Source: CAZFER01 sp964517495 (GTDB taxonomy: Bacteria; Hinthialibacterota; Hinthialibacteria; Hinthialibacterales; Hinthialibacteraceae). Taken from it: 35,651 nucleotides of DNA. Shown piece by piece: positions 23,842 through 33,800 of this stretch. Position numbers and translations under genes: made by a program. How positions within the stretch are numbered: the stretch's first letter is position 1; each line of letters starts with the position of its first letter. Location: assembly GCA_964517495.1 (NCBI GenBank), contig CAZFER010000065.1, forward strand, positions 1 through 35,651. The letters are read 5' to 3'. The notes under the pieces were generated by a model that saw only the letters and a program-made list of their open reading frames with translations, did no database searches and was not told the DNA's origin.

Positions 23842-25167
23842 ATGCTTGATCAATGGTTTGGATTGAGTGAACGCCAAACGACTGTGAGACGTGAGGTGGT
23901 TGGGGGAATCACCACGTTTTTGACCATGTCTTACATCATTTTTGTTCAGCCGGTGATTTTGCAGAACGCTGGGATGGATTTTGGGGCGGTCACGGTGGCC
24001 ACCTGTCTCTCATCCGCGTTGGCTACCCTGGTGATGGGATTGTGGGCTAATTATCCAGTTGCTCTCGCTCCTGCGATGGGGCATAACACGTTCTTCGCTT
24101 TTGTTGTATGCGGCGTCATGGGTATCAGCTGGCAAACGGCTTTGGGGGCGGTATTTATATCGGGCATCCTTTTCCTCATCCTTGGTTTATTTGGCATTCG
24201 CAAAATGATAATGGAAACCATTCCCAACGCATTGAAATTTGGGATCGCGGTGGGAATTGGTTTAATGATCGCCCTGTTGGGCTTTCAATGGGCGGGGATT
24301 GTGGTTGACGATCAGGCGACCTTGGTTTCTATTGGTGATCTTAACCAACCCTATGTTCTTGTTAGTGCTGCCGGTTTGCTGGTGGCCATGATTTTGACTT
24401 GTATGAACATTCGAGGGGCGATTTTACTTGGGATCGTCACTTCAGCCGTGGTGGGGTTGGGGTATGGGCTTATCTCATACCAAGGTTCTTTTTCCATGCC
24501 ACCCTCATTAAAACCAACCTTAATGGCGTTTAAACCGCAGGATGCAATCGCGGCGGGGATTTTCCAAGTTATTTTTGTGTTCTTCATTCTTGACCTGTTT
24601 GACACCATTGGTACGCTGGTCGGCGTGGCTGAGATGGGTGGGTTTATGGAAAACGGCGAACTCCCCCGGGCACGCCGGGCGTTTATGGCGGATGCGATTG
24701 GGACGGTTTCCGGTGCAATGATGGGAACGTCCACTATCACCAGTTATGTGGAATCTTACTCGGGCATCAGCGATGGGGCGCGCACCGGCCTGGCTAGTGT
24801 GGTGACTGCCTTGTTGTTTTTGGTGGCTTTGTTTTTATATCCAATAGTGGAAATGTTGGGCAGTGGAATTAAAACCGAGGGAGGAGCTTTTGTATACCCT
24901 GTAATTGCACCGGCTTTGATTATGGTAGGGTATATGATGATGCGAGGGGTGAAATTCATCCCCTGGGATGATGCAACGGATAGTATCCCCGCTTATCTAA
25001 CGATAATCATTATCGCCTTTAGTTTTTCGATCACCGAAGGGATCGCATTTGGATTTATGAGTTATGTATTGTTGAAACTGTTTACTGGGAAATGGCGGGA
25101 TCTGAATCCTCTTTTGATTATTATTTCGCTTATTTTTGCGTTTCGTTATTTTTATTTGGCGATATAG
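23842..25167 (+). CDS. NCS2 family purine-type permease (AzgA-like)
   Basis: A 441-residue membrane transporter with about 12-14 helices, of the nucleobase:cation symporter-2 group, AzgA-like subfamily (hypoxanthine, guanine or adenine uptake). Landmarks: REVVGGITTFLTMSYIIFVQP (17-37), LAPAMGHNTFFAF (74-86; the usual GMGLNAYF is changed to AMGHNTFF), the FDTIGTLVGVAE motif (about 252-263) and GTSTITSYVESYSGISDGARTGLASV. Substrate cannot be decided, since the helix-1 and helix-3 substrate loops vary. The start follows a strong GGGGGG-type ribosome site. It is alone as a transcription unit, but PRPP synthase elsewhere in the window serves purine salvage. Confidence 0.93.
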   Translation: MLDQWFGLSERQTTVRREVVGGITTFLTMSYIIFVQPVILQNAGMDFGAVTVATCLSSALATLVMGLWANYPVALAPAMGHNTFFAFVVCGVMGISWQTALGAVFISGILFLILGLFGIRKMIMETIPNALKFGIAVGIGLMIALLGFQWAGIVVDDQATLVSIGDLNQPYVLVSAAGLLVAMILTCMNIRGAILLGIVTSAVVGLGYGLISYQGSFSMPPSLKPTLMAFKPQDAIAAGIFQVIFVFFILDLFDTIGTLVGVAEMGGFMENGELPRARRAFMADAIGTVSGAMMGTSTITSYVESYSGISDGARTGLASVVTALLFLVALFLYPIVEMLGSGIKTEGGAFVYPVIAPALIMVGYMMMRGVKFIPWDDATDSIPAYLTIIIIAFSFSITEGIAFGFMSYVLLKLFTGKWRDLNPLLIIISLIFAFRYFYLAI

Positions 25168-25200
25168 GAAGTTCTTGTTAGTGTTGGATGAGGTTTATTT

Positions 25201-25431
25201 CTAGGAATAGGATTCGAAAACTGTTTGCGCCTGTTTGGGGAGATTAACAAAAACAAAATTTGAAGCGGGATATAGATAGTCTTCGCCTGATTCATCCACA
25301 ATACGCAAATAGCCTTCTTGTTCAGCGTCTTTATCCGGAATGACTTGATATACTTTGCGTTTTTCCAGATCTTCACAGTCTTTGTTTTCCAGACATATGG
25401 CGAATTGAAATGTTGTTTGTGATATATTCAT
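25201..25431 (-). CDS. small conserved protein, second gene of a two-gene cassette
   Basis: A 76-residue protein, probably all-beta: FQFAICLENKDCEDLEKRKVY then YLRIVDESGEDYLYPASNFVFVNLP. The core with VIPDKDAEQEGYLRIVDESGEDYLYP is a pattern I recognise from uncharacterised small proteins in planctomycete- and cyanobacteria-type genomes, without a function attached. The start at 25431 lies 4 bp past the stop of the upstream 75-residue gene, so they form one bicistron. Its last codons are about 34 bp from the convergent permease stop. No catalytic residues. Small paired genes with this spacing are often toxin-antitoxin or accessory modules, which is only a hypothesis here. Confidence 0.75.
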   Translation of the reverse strand: MNISQTTFQFAICLENKDCEDLEKRKVYQVIPDKDAEQEGYLRIVDESGEDYLYPASNFVFVNLPKQAQTVFESYS

Positions 25432-25435
25432 GAGT

Positions 25436-25663
25436 TTATTTAAAAAAACGTTTTATGCTAATTTTTTTTCTACCAATACCATGTGCTTCGTACCAATGTA
25501 ATTCCGCTTTTCTGATGTTACCATTCTGAATTTGAATATGAGCTGCACCTTTGAGTTTGCGCCACCGGCCATATCCAAACTGCTTTTTTAAATCGCATAA
25601 GTTCGTGGATATTTCCACCAATTGCGATTGTTTCGATATTTTCAATTTTGCCTGGAATTTCAA
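25436..25663 (-). CDS. small basic conserved protein, first gene of the cassette
   Basis: A 75-residue, lysine-rich protein. Features: FQAKLKISKQSQLVEIST at the start and the conserved-looking end AHIQIQNGNIRKAELHWYEAHGIGRK, followed by KISIKRFF. The ELHWYEAHGIG motif is one I associate with a widespread uncharacterised small family (AEIHWYEAHGIG...KIKR). It sits directly upstream of the 76-residue partner. The basic charge suggests nucleic-acid or protein binding, but no known domain is evident. The ATG at 25663 has no strong ribosome site. The two genes look under purifying selection: their motifs are intact while the flanking DNA is AT-rich spacer. Confidence 0.75.
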   Translation of the reverse strand: MKFQAKLKISKQSQLVEISTNLCDLKKQFGYGRWRKLKGAAHIQIQNGNIRKAELHWYEAHGIGRKKISIKRFFK

Positions 25664-25788
25664 AGTTCATTATACACAATACATATTTGAATAACCAAAA
25701 TCAAGTTCAAATATATCTACTCTCTCTTCTTAAATTTTATCACGAGCCTGTATGGCATATCTATAGCGTAGACTCTCTCATAAATACA

Positions 25789-26712
25789 CTATTGGATTTG
25801 CATGGAGGTTGATTTGTCGTTTTGGTTTTCCTTTATATCTTCCTTTAAATCGTGGTATCTTCGCTGGATGTGGCTATCATCCGGTTGGAATTTCAGTGCC
25901 TTTTGATAATATTGCCTGGCTTTATCGTAGATTTGCATTTGGTGATAAAGATCACCGATTGAATATATATAGGTTGGATTATCGGGTATAAGCCGCAATG
26001 CCGAGTGGCAATCGTTTTGGGAAAGGGTTAAAAAAGCCATTTGCAAAAGATGAGAATTTTGAAGATAACTCTTTAGCCAATAACAACGTGCTCGGATGTA
26101 GTATAACTGGGCGCGTTGGTAATCGTCCATGGTTTGCAATTCCAACTGGATAGTGGTTTCCTCGACACTTCGATTCAAATCATCATAGGTGGAATGCTCT
26201 AATGGTTTTTTTACATGCCAGGGTTTAGGGAGAGGGGATTGCCATTCATACGCATAGACCGATTGGAACAATTCATCCGGCAATCGCTTTTTGGTTTTGT
26301 TGAAAAACTCATTGGCCTTATCATTTTTTTGCATCTGAAAATATAAATCCGTGAGAAAGGCAAAATAGGCCGGATTATCCGTCTCTGCGGCAGCGGCGGA
26401 ATGGGCATCCTTCAGTGCCAATTTAAAATAGGTTTGTTGGGCTACGCGCGAGTTTTGAATATAGGTTTTAAGCCAATAGCGTTTGGCACGGTCGAATAGA
26501 TATAACGCTCTCAGGCGGGGAGTTATTTTTTTGCTTTCGAGTTTTATGGATAATTTCTCTATGGAGGTATCCAATTCATTTAAATCAATATAGTGCAGAA
26601 CCTGTTCCAGACGCTGGGGCCTGGGAAGAGGAGGTTGCCAGCGCAGGGCGTTAAAACAAACCCATGAAAAAAGCACCCATATCACAGCAAGAATAGTAAA
26701 CAAAAATCGCAT
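25789..26712 (-). CDS. membrane-anchored TPR protein with internal duplication
   Basis: About 307 residues. An N-terminal helix (MRFLFTILAVIWVLFSWVCF) anchors or exports it. The rest is two copies of a roughly 132-residue unit: RWQPPLPRP, RYWLKTYIQNS and DLYFQMQ recur as EWQSPLPKP, CYWLKSYLQNS and DLYHQMQ, always exactly 132 residues later. Each unit contains TPR-like helix pairs, clearest at the C-terminus (IYSIGDLYHQMQ, DKARQYYQKALKFQPDD). The spacing shows a clean tandem duplication. TPR proteins usually scaffold protein contacts; the partner is unknown. The start is taken at the ATG 26712, with GGGTG about 8 bases upstream; an in-frame ATG at 26727 would add five residues. It is divergent from the maturase gene. 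Confidence 0.85.
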   Translation of the reverse strand: MRFLFTILAVIWVLFSWVCFNALRWQPPLPRPQRLEQVLHYIDLNELDTSIEKLSIKLESKKITPRLRALYLFDRAKRYWLKTYIQNSRVAQQTYFKLALKDAHSAAAAETDNPAYFAFLTDLYFQMQKNDKANEFFNKTKKRLPDELFQSVYAYEWQSPLPKPWHVKKPLEHSTYDDLNRSVEETTIQLELQTMDDYQRAQLYYIRARCYWLKSYLQNSHLLQMAFLTLSQNDCHSALRLIPDNPTYIYSIGDLYHQMQIYDKARQYYQKALKFQPDDSHIQRRYHDLKEDIKENQNDKSTSMQIQ

Positions 26713-26905
26713 AATCAAAGCACCCATTCAATCAGGAATAAGCTGATTGCATTTCAATCATTCTCTTCCTGTCTAATTATAGTTTAATTATCAGGTTATT
26801 GGCTTTTAACAACCAGGCATTAATGGCATCATGTATTCCTCAGTTTAATAAGACGATTACGTTACAATAGTTTAACAATCTTGAATTTGATTTTGGAGCA
26901 TTAAA

Positions 26906-28204
26906 ATGGAACTTCCTGTCATTCAGCCTATTTCAAAAAAGCCTTTGCAATCTGTGTTGATAAAACCAACCGGTGCGGATTGCAACTTGGATTGTACCTA
27001 CTGTTTTTATTTGGAGAAAGCGGCCCTATATCCGGAATCGCATGTGCATCGCATGCCTGAGGAGGTGATGCACCAGATGGTGAAACAAGTTATGCAGCAG
27101 GGGGAGCAATCTGTATCGTTTGGCTGGCAGGGGGGTGAACCCACCATGATGGGTTTGGACTTTTTCAAAAAGGCGGTCGAATACCAGCAGACGTATGGTC
27201 GTCCAGGCCAAACCGTGGGGAATGGGTTGCAAACCAACGGGATATTGATAACAGATGAATGGTGTGACTTTTTCAATGAATTCTCCTTCTTGATTGGGCT
27301 TTCTTTGGATGGACCTGAGCATATTCATGATAAATACCGATTCACCAAAGGAGGCCGTCCTTCATGGGCTAAAGTGTCCGAAACGGCCGAACAAATGCTG
27401 GGTAAAGGCGTGGCGGTTAATGCGTTGGTGGTGGTTAACGATTATTCGGCCCAATTTCCAGAAGAGATCTATGACTATCACAAGAGCATGGGATTTGAGT
27501 ATATGCAATTTATCCCCTGTGTCGAAACTGATCCCGAAGATCCCACCAAATCTGCGTCCTTTTCGGTTACGGCCCGGCAATATGGGGAGTTTTTATGCCG
27601 AATTTTTGATTGCTGGAAGCGTGATTTTAAAGATGGCATGCCTACCACCTCGGTTCGCTATATTGATTCAGTTTTTCATACGTATGTTGATTTTCCACCA
27701 CCTGAGTGCACTCTATTGGAGGAATGTGGGTGTTATGTGGTGGTAGAACATAATGGGGATATCTATTCATGTGATTTTTTTGTTGAGGAAGACTGGAAAT
27801 TAGGGAATTTGATGGAAGGCAATATTGTCGATTTCTTAAACAGTCCCCGGCAGAAGGAATTTGGATGCTGGAAATCCGATCTCCCGCCTGAATGTCCGGA
27901 ATGTGAATGGCTTTCTCATTGTTGGGGTGGATGTACGAAAGACCGTTTGCGTGACCCGGCTGATAAGGGATCCAATCATTTTTGTGAGTCGTATAAAATG
28001 TTTTTTGCGCATGCGGATGATGAATTGCAGCGTTTGGCGGATGATTGGAAAGCCCAGCAGCGAAGAGAGCAGGAAGCGGCGGAGGAGCGTTATCAAGCCT
28101 TATTTGAAAGCGGATTGACAGAAAAAATGGATAAAGTGGCTCGCAATGATCCCTGTCCGTGTGGTAGTGGAAAGAAATATAAAAAATGTTGCGGGCGGGC
28201 GTAA
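26906..28204 (+). CDS. anaerobic sulfatase maturase (radical SAM, SPASM) with SEC-C tail
   Basis: A 432-residue radical SAM enzyme that converts the active-site Cys or Ser of sulfatases to formylglycine without oxygen. The SAM [4Fe-4S] motif is CNLDCTYC (Cys26, Cys30, Cys33). WQGGEPTMMG (74-83) and GNGLQTNG are family landmarks, as is LSLDGPEHIHDKYR. A SPASM domain with cysteines CTLLEECGC, CDFF and CPECEWLSHCWGGC binds two auxiliary clusters. The last 20 residues (RNDPCPCGSGKKYKKCCGRA) are a zinc-binding SEC-C motif, an extra not needed for catalysis. TTGGAG precedes the ATG. A sulfatase with a CxAxR motif lies 1.1 kb downstream, its probable substrate. Confidence 0.93.
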   Translation: MELPVIQPISKKPLQSVLIKPTGADCNLDCTYCFYLEKAALYPESHVHRMPEEVMHQMVKQVMQQGEQSVSFGWQGGEPTMMGLDFFKKAVEYQQTYGRPGQTVGNGLQTNGILITDEWCDFFNEFSFLIGLSLDGPEHIHDKYRFTKGGRPSWAKVSETAEQMLGKGVAVNALVVVNDYSAQFPEEIYDYHKSMGFEYMQFIPCVETDPEDPTKSASFSVTARQYGEFLCRIFDCWKRDFKDGMPTTSVRYIDSVFHTYVDFPPPECTLLEECGCYVVVEHNGDIYSCDFFVEEDWKLGNLMEGNIVDFLNSPRQKEFGCWKSDLPPECPECEWLSHCWGGCTKDRLRDPADKGSNHFCESYKMFFAHADDELQRLADDWKAQQRREQEAAEERYQALFESGLTEKMDKVARNDPCPCGSGKKYKKCCGRA

Positions 28205-28388
28205 AAGAATTTACGCATCTTTACTTTATTTTTTTACAATTCTCCCGATATTAAATGCGTAATCTTTTTTAACGGATCATCCGGGCATATGATATGTGGC
28301 TGGAGGGGCGTTTTATTGTCAGTCTTCAATTTTTCAAAATACGCCAGAGTAGTCAAAGGGATTTTGGGGTTTAACTAAAGAGCCAACT

Positions 28389-29063
28389 ATGGGAGAATTA
28401 CTTATCTTTAACAAGGACAAGAATGAACTGATAAAAGCGTCCTTAACTACTCCACGAGATGAACGCACCGTGCGTACAATCGATCGGTTATTGGCATCCG
28501 CCAAGACGGAGAAAATGTCAATTGCGTTTATGTTTATTCAGATTGAACGGCTTAGCGAACTGCGTTCAAATTACCGCCATCAAAAAATCCGTGATTTGGT
28601 CACTGGATTGCTGGAGATTTTGTTGGAACTTACTCCTGAAGGGGTTTATACCGATTGCACGGAGCGGAATGAGTTTTTAATCATCATACCGGAAGCCGAG
28701 CATGAAAGCGTACAAAACCTGGCTATAGAAATTCATCAACATTTTATAACGTTTTCGAAGAAGGTATTTAAAAAGGAAAGCCCACCGCCAGAATTGAATA
28801 TTGGAATTGTTTATTATCCGGATGATGTAAAAAACCGCATCGAACTTTTCCAGGCGGGACACGATGCGCTGTATCTGGCTCACTTACAAAAACGAAGTGG
28901 TATTACCTCTTACAAGAATAAGCGTACCTGCTCAAAAACCATTCGATTAACCCAAGCCCAGCAGGAACAACTCCAAAAAATCGCTCAGTTTGAAAAACTA
29001 TCCGAGCAACTTGTCTTAACCAAAGCGGTGGATGATTTAATTAATGAGTATTTTACGCCATAA
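28389..29063 (+). CDS. degenerate GGDEF domain fused to a ribbon-helix-helix-like tail
   Basis: A 224-residue protein with no signal. Residues 43-176 follow the GGDEF fold: MSIAFMFIQIERLSELRSNY, IRDLVTGLLEILLE, then YTDCTERNEFLIIIPEAE, LNIGIVYYPDD and IELFQAGHDALYLAHLQKRSG. The active-site GG(D/E)EF reads TERNEF (91-96), so cyclic-di-GMP synthesis is not expected. Residues 182-222 (SKTIRLTQAQQEQLQKIAQF, ending VDDLINEYF) look like a strand plus two helices of a CopG/Arc ribbon-helix-helix DNA-binding fold. A GGDEF-RHH fusion would be a possible nucleotide-sensing transcription factor, though other readings (a coiled-coil tail) remain. It lies between the sulfatase maturase and the sulfatase, 184 bp after the former. 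Confidence 0.7.
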   Translation: MGELLIFNKDKNELIKASLTTPRDERTVRTIDRLLASAKTEKMSIAFMFIQIERLSELRSNYRHQKIRDLVTGLLEILLELTPEGVYTDCTERNEFLIIIPEAEHESVQNLAIEIHQHFITFSKKVFKKESPPPELNIGIVYYPDDVKNRIELFQAGHDALYLAHLQKRSGITSYKNKRTCSKTIRLTQAQQEQLQKIAQFEKLSEQLVLTKAVDDLINEYFTP

Positions 29064-29336
29064 AGCAGGATGGGATTCGTTTACTTAAAGGAAAAGATGA
29101 ACCGTAGTAAGTATAATGTTCCCCAGGGAAACCCATTCGCAAGGTTCTGATTTTGCGGATATTGGTTTCTTTCCATTTATACGCATTTTTTCGTTCAGGG
29201 GGAGTTTAAGCAAGTAGGGTCGTGGGATGTCGGTTGTTGGGGAGGAGCTTGCTGACCATTTGAATGGATTTGCAATTTGTGCAATCATTTCCATGTAATT
29301 TGAACTTTTAATATTACCTCACTAGAAGGTGTTAAG

Positions 29337-30815
29337 ATGATACAACATAATCGCCGTTCATTTTTAAAAGGCCTGGGTTGCGGTGCGTTTGCTGCGGCTC
29401 ATCCCTCATTTGTTTTCGCTGATAATGAAAAAACCAACCGGTATAACGTTTTGTTTATCGCTGTGGATGACCTTCGTCCTGAACTGGGGTGTTTTGGTGT
29501 TCCATATTCCCCATCGCCCAATATTGATGAGTTGTCGAAACGGTCGGTACGGTTTACCAACCATTTTGTGCAAGTGCCGACATGTGGAGCATCACGGTTT
29601 TCATTGCTGACAGGGCGCTCACCGTCTCAATCCGGGGTTACGCGCAGTAATCATGCTTTTTATCGTGGGGACTCCGCGCTATCACACACCTTGCTTGATT
29701 CTGCACAATCCATGCCTGAATTATTCCGGCGCAGTGGATACCACACGGTCAATATTGGTAAAATCTCTCACACCGCGGATGGAAAAGTTTATGCTTATAA
29801 TGGTGAAGGCGATGGACGCGATGAAGTGCCTCATGCCTGGGATGAACTGGCGACCCCCTATGGTGAATGGAAGCGGGGCTGGGGTGTCTTTTTTGCTTAT
29901 GCGAATGGAAAACATCGTGAAGATGGCCAGGGACACATGGATTTGCATGAATTCATTGCGGAGAAGGATGAGGATCTACCCGATGGTTTGAACGCCAAAG
30001 TGGCGATTGAGAAGTTAAAAGAATTCAAAAAACAGGACAAGCCCTTTTTTATGGGACTAGGCTTTTATAAGCCTCATCTACCCTTTGTGGCAACCCGAAA
30101 AGATTGGGAAGCGGTGAAGGATATGGATATTTCCCTCGCATCCCATCAGGATAAGCCGGAAACGGACTATTGGCATCGAAGTGGTGAATTTTATAAATAT
30201 GACATGCCCTATAAAAAAACGCATCCCCTGGCTGAAAACGCTCAGGATCAAGCACGCAAAGCCTATTTGGCGTGTGTTCGCTATATCGACCGGCAAATCG
30301 GCAAGGTGCTTGGCGCGCTTGAAGCGGAAGGGCTTAGCGATTCCACTATCGTGGTGCTGTGGGGAGATCATGGCTGGCATCTGGGTGATTCGCAACTTTG
30401 GGGCAAACATACCCCCTTTGAACGGGCGGTTCATTCACCCATGATGATCCACGTTCCCGGGATGAAAAACGGGGGACAACCATGCGATGCATTGGTTGAG
30501 GCGATTGATATTTATCCTACACTCGTCAATTTGTGCAATCCCAAGTTTAACAAAACAAGGTTCCCGTTGGATGGCAATAATCTTGCCCCTCTTTTGGATG
30601 ATCCTGATCAAGATGTGAAAGAGGCTGCCTTGAGTTATTGGAACAACGCGGTGTCGGTGCGCACTCAAACCCACCGGTTGATTGCCAGAAAGAAAGGCAA
30701 TGAATATCAGAATGTCGAACTTTATAACATAAATGAATCTCCTGATCCCATCAAAAATCTGGAATCGGACCACACCGCGCTGGTAAATAAACTGTTAAAG
30801 TATATGCCTGAATGA
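29337..30815 (+). CDS. Tat-exported sulfatase (iduronate-2-sulfatase-like)
   Basis: A 492-residue sulfatase of the alkaline phosphatase superfamily, acting on sulfated polysaccharides or glycans outside the cytoplasm. Residues 1-28 are a Tat signal (NRRSFLKGLGCGAFAAA). Metal ligands start with VDDLRPELG (Asp44, Asp45). The formylglycine site is CGASR (Cys83 to Arg87, CxAxR type), which anaerobic maturases accept. LTGRSPSQSG follows. Later landmarks are YKPHLPF, LWGDHGWHLGDSQLWGKHTPFE and YPTLVNLC. The GDHGWHLG motif and overall order match the iduronate-2-sulfatase-like group common in planctomycetes. The maturase that would activate it lies two genes upstream. A gap of 273 bp (29064-29336) shows no feature. 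Confidence 0.94.
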   Translation: MIQHNRRSFLKGLGCGAFAAAHPSFVFADNEKTNRYNVLFIAVDDLRPELGCFGVPYSPSPNIDELSKRSVRFTNHFVQVPTCGASRFSLLTGRSPSQSGVTRSNHAFYRGDSALSHTLLDSAQSMPELFRRSGYHTVNIGKISHTADGKVYAYNGEGDGRDEVPHAWDELATPYGEWKRGWGVFFAYANGKHREDGQGHMDLHEFIAEKDEDLPDGLNAKVAIEKLKEFKKQDKPFFMGLGFYKPHLPFVATRKDWEAVKDMDISLASHQDKPETDYWHRSGEFYKYDMPYKKTHPLAENAQDQARKAYLACVRYIDRQIGKVLGALEAEGLSDSTIVVLWGDHGWHLGDSQLWGKHTPFERAVHSPMMIHVPGMKNGGQPCDALVEAIDIYPTLVNLCNPKFNKTRFPLDGNNLAPLLDDPDQDVKEAALSYWNNAVSVRTQTHRLIARKKGNEYQNVELYNINESPDPIKNLESDHTALVNKLLKYMPE

Positions 30816-30832
30816 TGAATTTATTTAGTATT

Positions 30833-33800
30833 TTACCTCCAGGGATTCGTCTTGTAGGGATTGGTGTTATATGGATTCGTACGGGACGGATTTGTATTCC
30901 ATCGGTCCAAAGTGGAAGAGCTGTTCTGCCGTCTTGAGTCTTCCATCTGGATAGCGCTATCGATGGCTAATTTGAGAGCAAGGAACATAGCATCTTGTTC
31001 TTCAGGAAACTTATTAAGATAGAGTTCAAGGTTTTCATATATTTCATCTTTATTGGCAATGGAGATTGTGTATTTACGAGAAATGGGATCCGGTTCGGTT
31101 GAAAAAGCACGTGGAGTGCTTAAAACCATACTCTGAAACTTAATCTTTATCTCTTCCTTCATTTCAGGAAATTCGTCCAGCAATGTGACATAATCCTTTG
31201 CCTTACTAACGTTTGAAATTAATGTATCGATTTGTTCTTTCTCCAGTTTATAATCAGTCGTGGGGAACAATTCCAGATAGGTTTGCAGCCCATATGGTTG
31301 ATTGGTCGAGGTGATCAAGTCAAACATGGATTTTGCATGATTCTTTTTCTCTTCAGGGAATATATGAAGATAGGCAGCCACATGATTTGAAAAATAATTT
31401 TTATTCATCCCTTCAAGTGAATCAGAGGTGGAATAGGATTTTGTTTGAAGCCGAACAATCGGTGATGAAAGCGCTGTATTCATCCTGGATGCCGCAAGAG
31501 AAGAAGATGAAGACTTTGACTTGATTCCTTGAATTTGCACCTCTATATCCTTACTCCACACTGTTTTGAAGGGCAGAAGATCATCGCCGGTTAAATAATG
31601 ATAGTCAACAATCGCTTCAGAGATGGTTGATTTAAATTGAGTTTTCAATTTGGCATCAGTTTCATTTTTGTCGGAATATTCATCCAACGTTCGAATAAAG
31701 GCATCTCTTAAGGGGGAATCCATACGATCATATTTGGGTATGGTGGCCAGGTAATTCAAAAATGACTTTGGGGTGAGTGTGTTTTCCTCATCTATCCGTT
31801 CTGCAAGCAACTGTTGGCGCCATTTATTTTGAGCGTCCATATTCAGTCCAAAATGCTCAATGTAATCATGCATTTCCTTATCACATGAAACAAGGCGAAG
31901 AGCGACGGGGGCTAATTCAGTACGTCGAGAAGGAACAAACGTGGCCAACTGGGTCAGTTCATTAAATGATTGAGCGTTTTGAATCGTAGAATTTATTTTG
32001 TTGGGGTAAATTGATAAATAGATTTCCGAACGTTCGGCCAATTCTGCCGCCTTCTGCAGACATGAATCAAAACCGGTTTCATCCTTCATCTGATGAGCCA
32101 GAATCCATAACAATTCCTCCTCCGGTTGTTTATTTTCTTCCTCCATTTGTGTAATAAAATGCTCTAGATCCGCTACATCAGGTTGAATAACGGGTATCCA
32201 TTTGTTCCAGGAATTAGTTTTTTCCGTACGGCTGCTTTGTAGACCGAAATCGATGGTTGAGGAGGATGGATTGCTTACACGAATAAAATAGCGACCAAGT
32301 GAGAGATCAATATTCAAATCGCGTTTTGATTGCGTACCATATCGAAACGCGACTGGTTTGGAATAAGCACCAGAACGGTCGGGAAGGGCTTTATGGACAA
32401 AAATATCAAGGCTTTTTTCTATATGATCGATTGTAAGAGTCAGTTGAGTGGGATTAATTACGGCATCATAAAAAAACCATTTATCACTATCCATAGTGAG
32501 TAGTGTATCATCCAATTTATCGCCGATGACCAACGTGGAATAGTTATAAATCGGGATATATCCGACTGGCTTGCTTTTTATTTCCTTGCCGGGATCACGC
32601 CCTTCCATAATTACATCCAATGCCCCTAATAATTCCGGTACTTTACACCAGACTTTCTGTGCCAGCCGGCTATGGACATTATCACCGGCATAATAGAGAA
32701 TAGAGGCTATCCCCTTCAAATCTTTGATATTGCCTAGCAAATATTCATCCATAATATGTTTGCGAAGCCGGGCAATTAAATGGGGATCATCAAAATTAAA
32801 TTGAATCCCCAGCCGTTCAAAGAACTTCTCTTCAAAGTTTTTGATGGCATCAATAATGATATAATCGAAAATTCGGGCATATTGTCCGCGCAAAAACGTC
32901 ATATCAATGGTGACGGTTTCCGGAGGACGGGAGGTAAATTCCCACACCTTGGGTATCTCTCCTTTGCCAGGTAAGAAGGATACTTCCCATTCAATGTAGA
33001 AATCGACCGTCACCAGTTTGCCCAATTCCTCACTCAAGGGATCACCCCAGCGGTATCCTTCGGGGATGAGGGTATAATCAATCAAAATACCTGCACCAGT
33101 CTCTTCAACCACTTCTTCAGTGCTCTTCTCCAACGGGAGCACATCATCACCAAAAATTTGGTTTAATCCCTGGACCACATGATCCAGCATCATCTCTTCT
33201 CGTTCTTTGGTTTTTTGTTCAGAAAAGACCGTCTCATCGGGTTGAATCAATTCCCGGTTCTCCGAGTTCATCTTCAGCCGAACGGTGAAAGGAATATCAC
33301 TTGTCGTCAGGGTTTGATATTTGGTTTCTTTTTGGCGAAACGCAATTGGCAGGGAGGCACTTCGTGATCGCCGTTGACGATCCAAGAGTTTATAGAAAAC
33401 ACGCCCCGCGGTGGGATCGGATTGCTGTCCGGCATTTTCAAGGTATTGGCTGAAGGCTTTGTCATATTTATCATCTTTGGTTTCAGGTTGATATGCCGTT
33501 CGCATGTTCGCAGCAACGAATAAAAGGTCTCCCCGATTTTCATTTTGGCCATGTGTCACAATCCATTCCGGAGTAAAGAAATCTTTTAATAGAGTTTTGA
33601 ATTGTGAAGGTAATAGTCCATATTTCTCCATAGCGAAATGTACAATGTGATATTCGAAATCCTCACGGAGAGTGGCAGTTTCATCTTTGCCAGGCATATG
33701 CTGCGCGAGGGTTATAAGGGCCTGGTTATCGACAGTTCCGACAACATAGCGCCTTAAATATTTATTAAATTCATCCCAGTTATTCCACATCCACAAGGGA

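Noticed and set aside
30840..30900. Short tandem repeat that might be a CRISPR remnant
   Set aside because: It is the coding sequence of the TNP tetrapeptide repeats at the C-terminus of the large membrane protein; no spacers.
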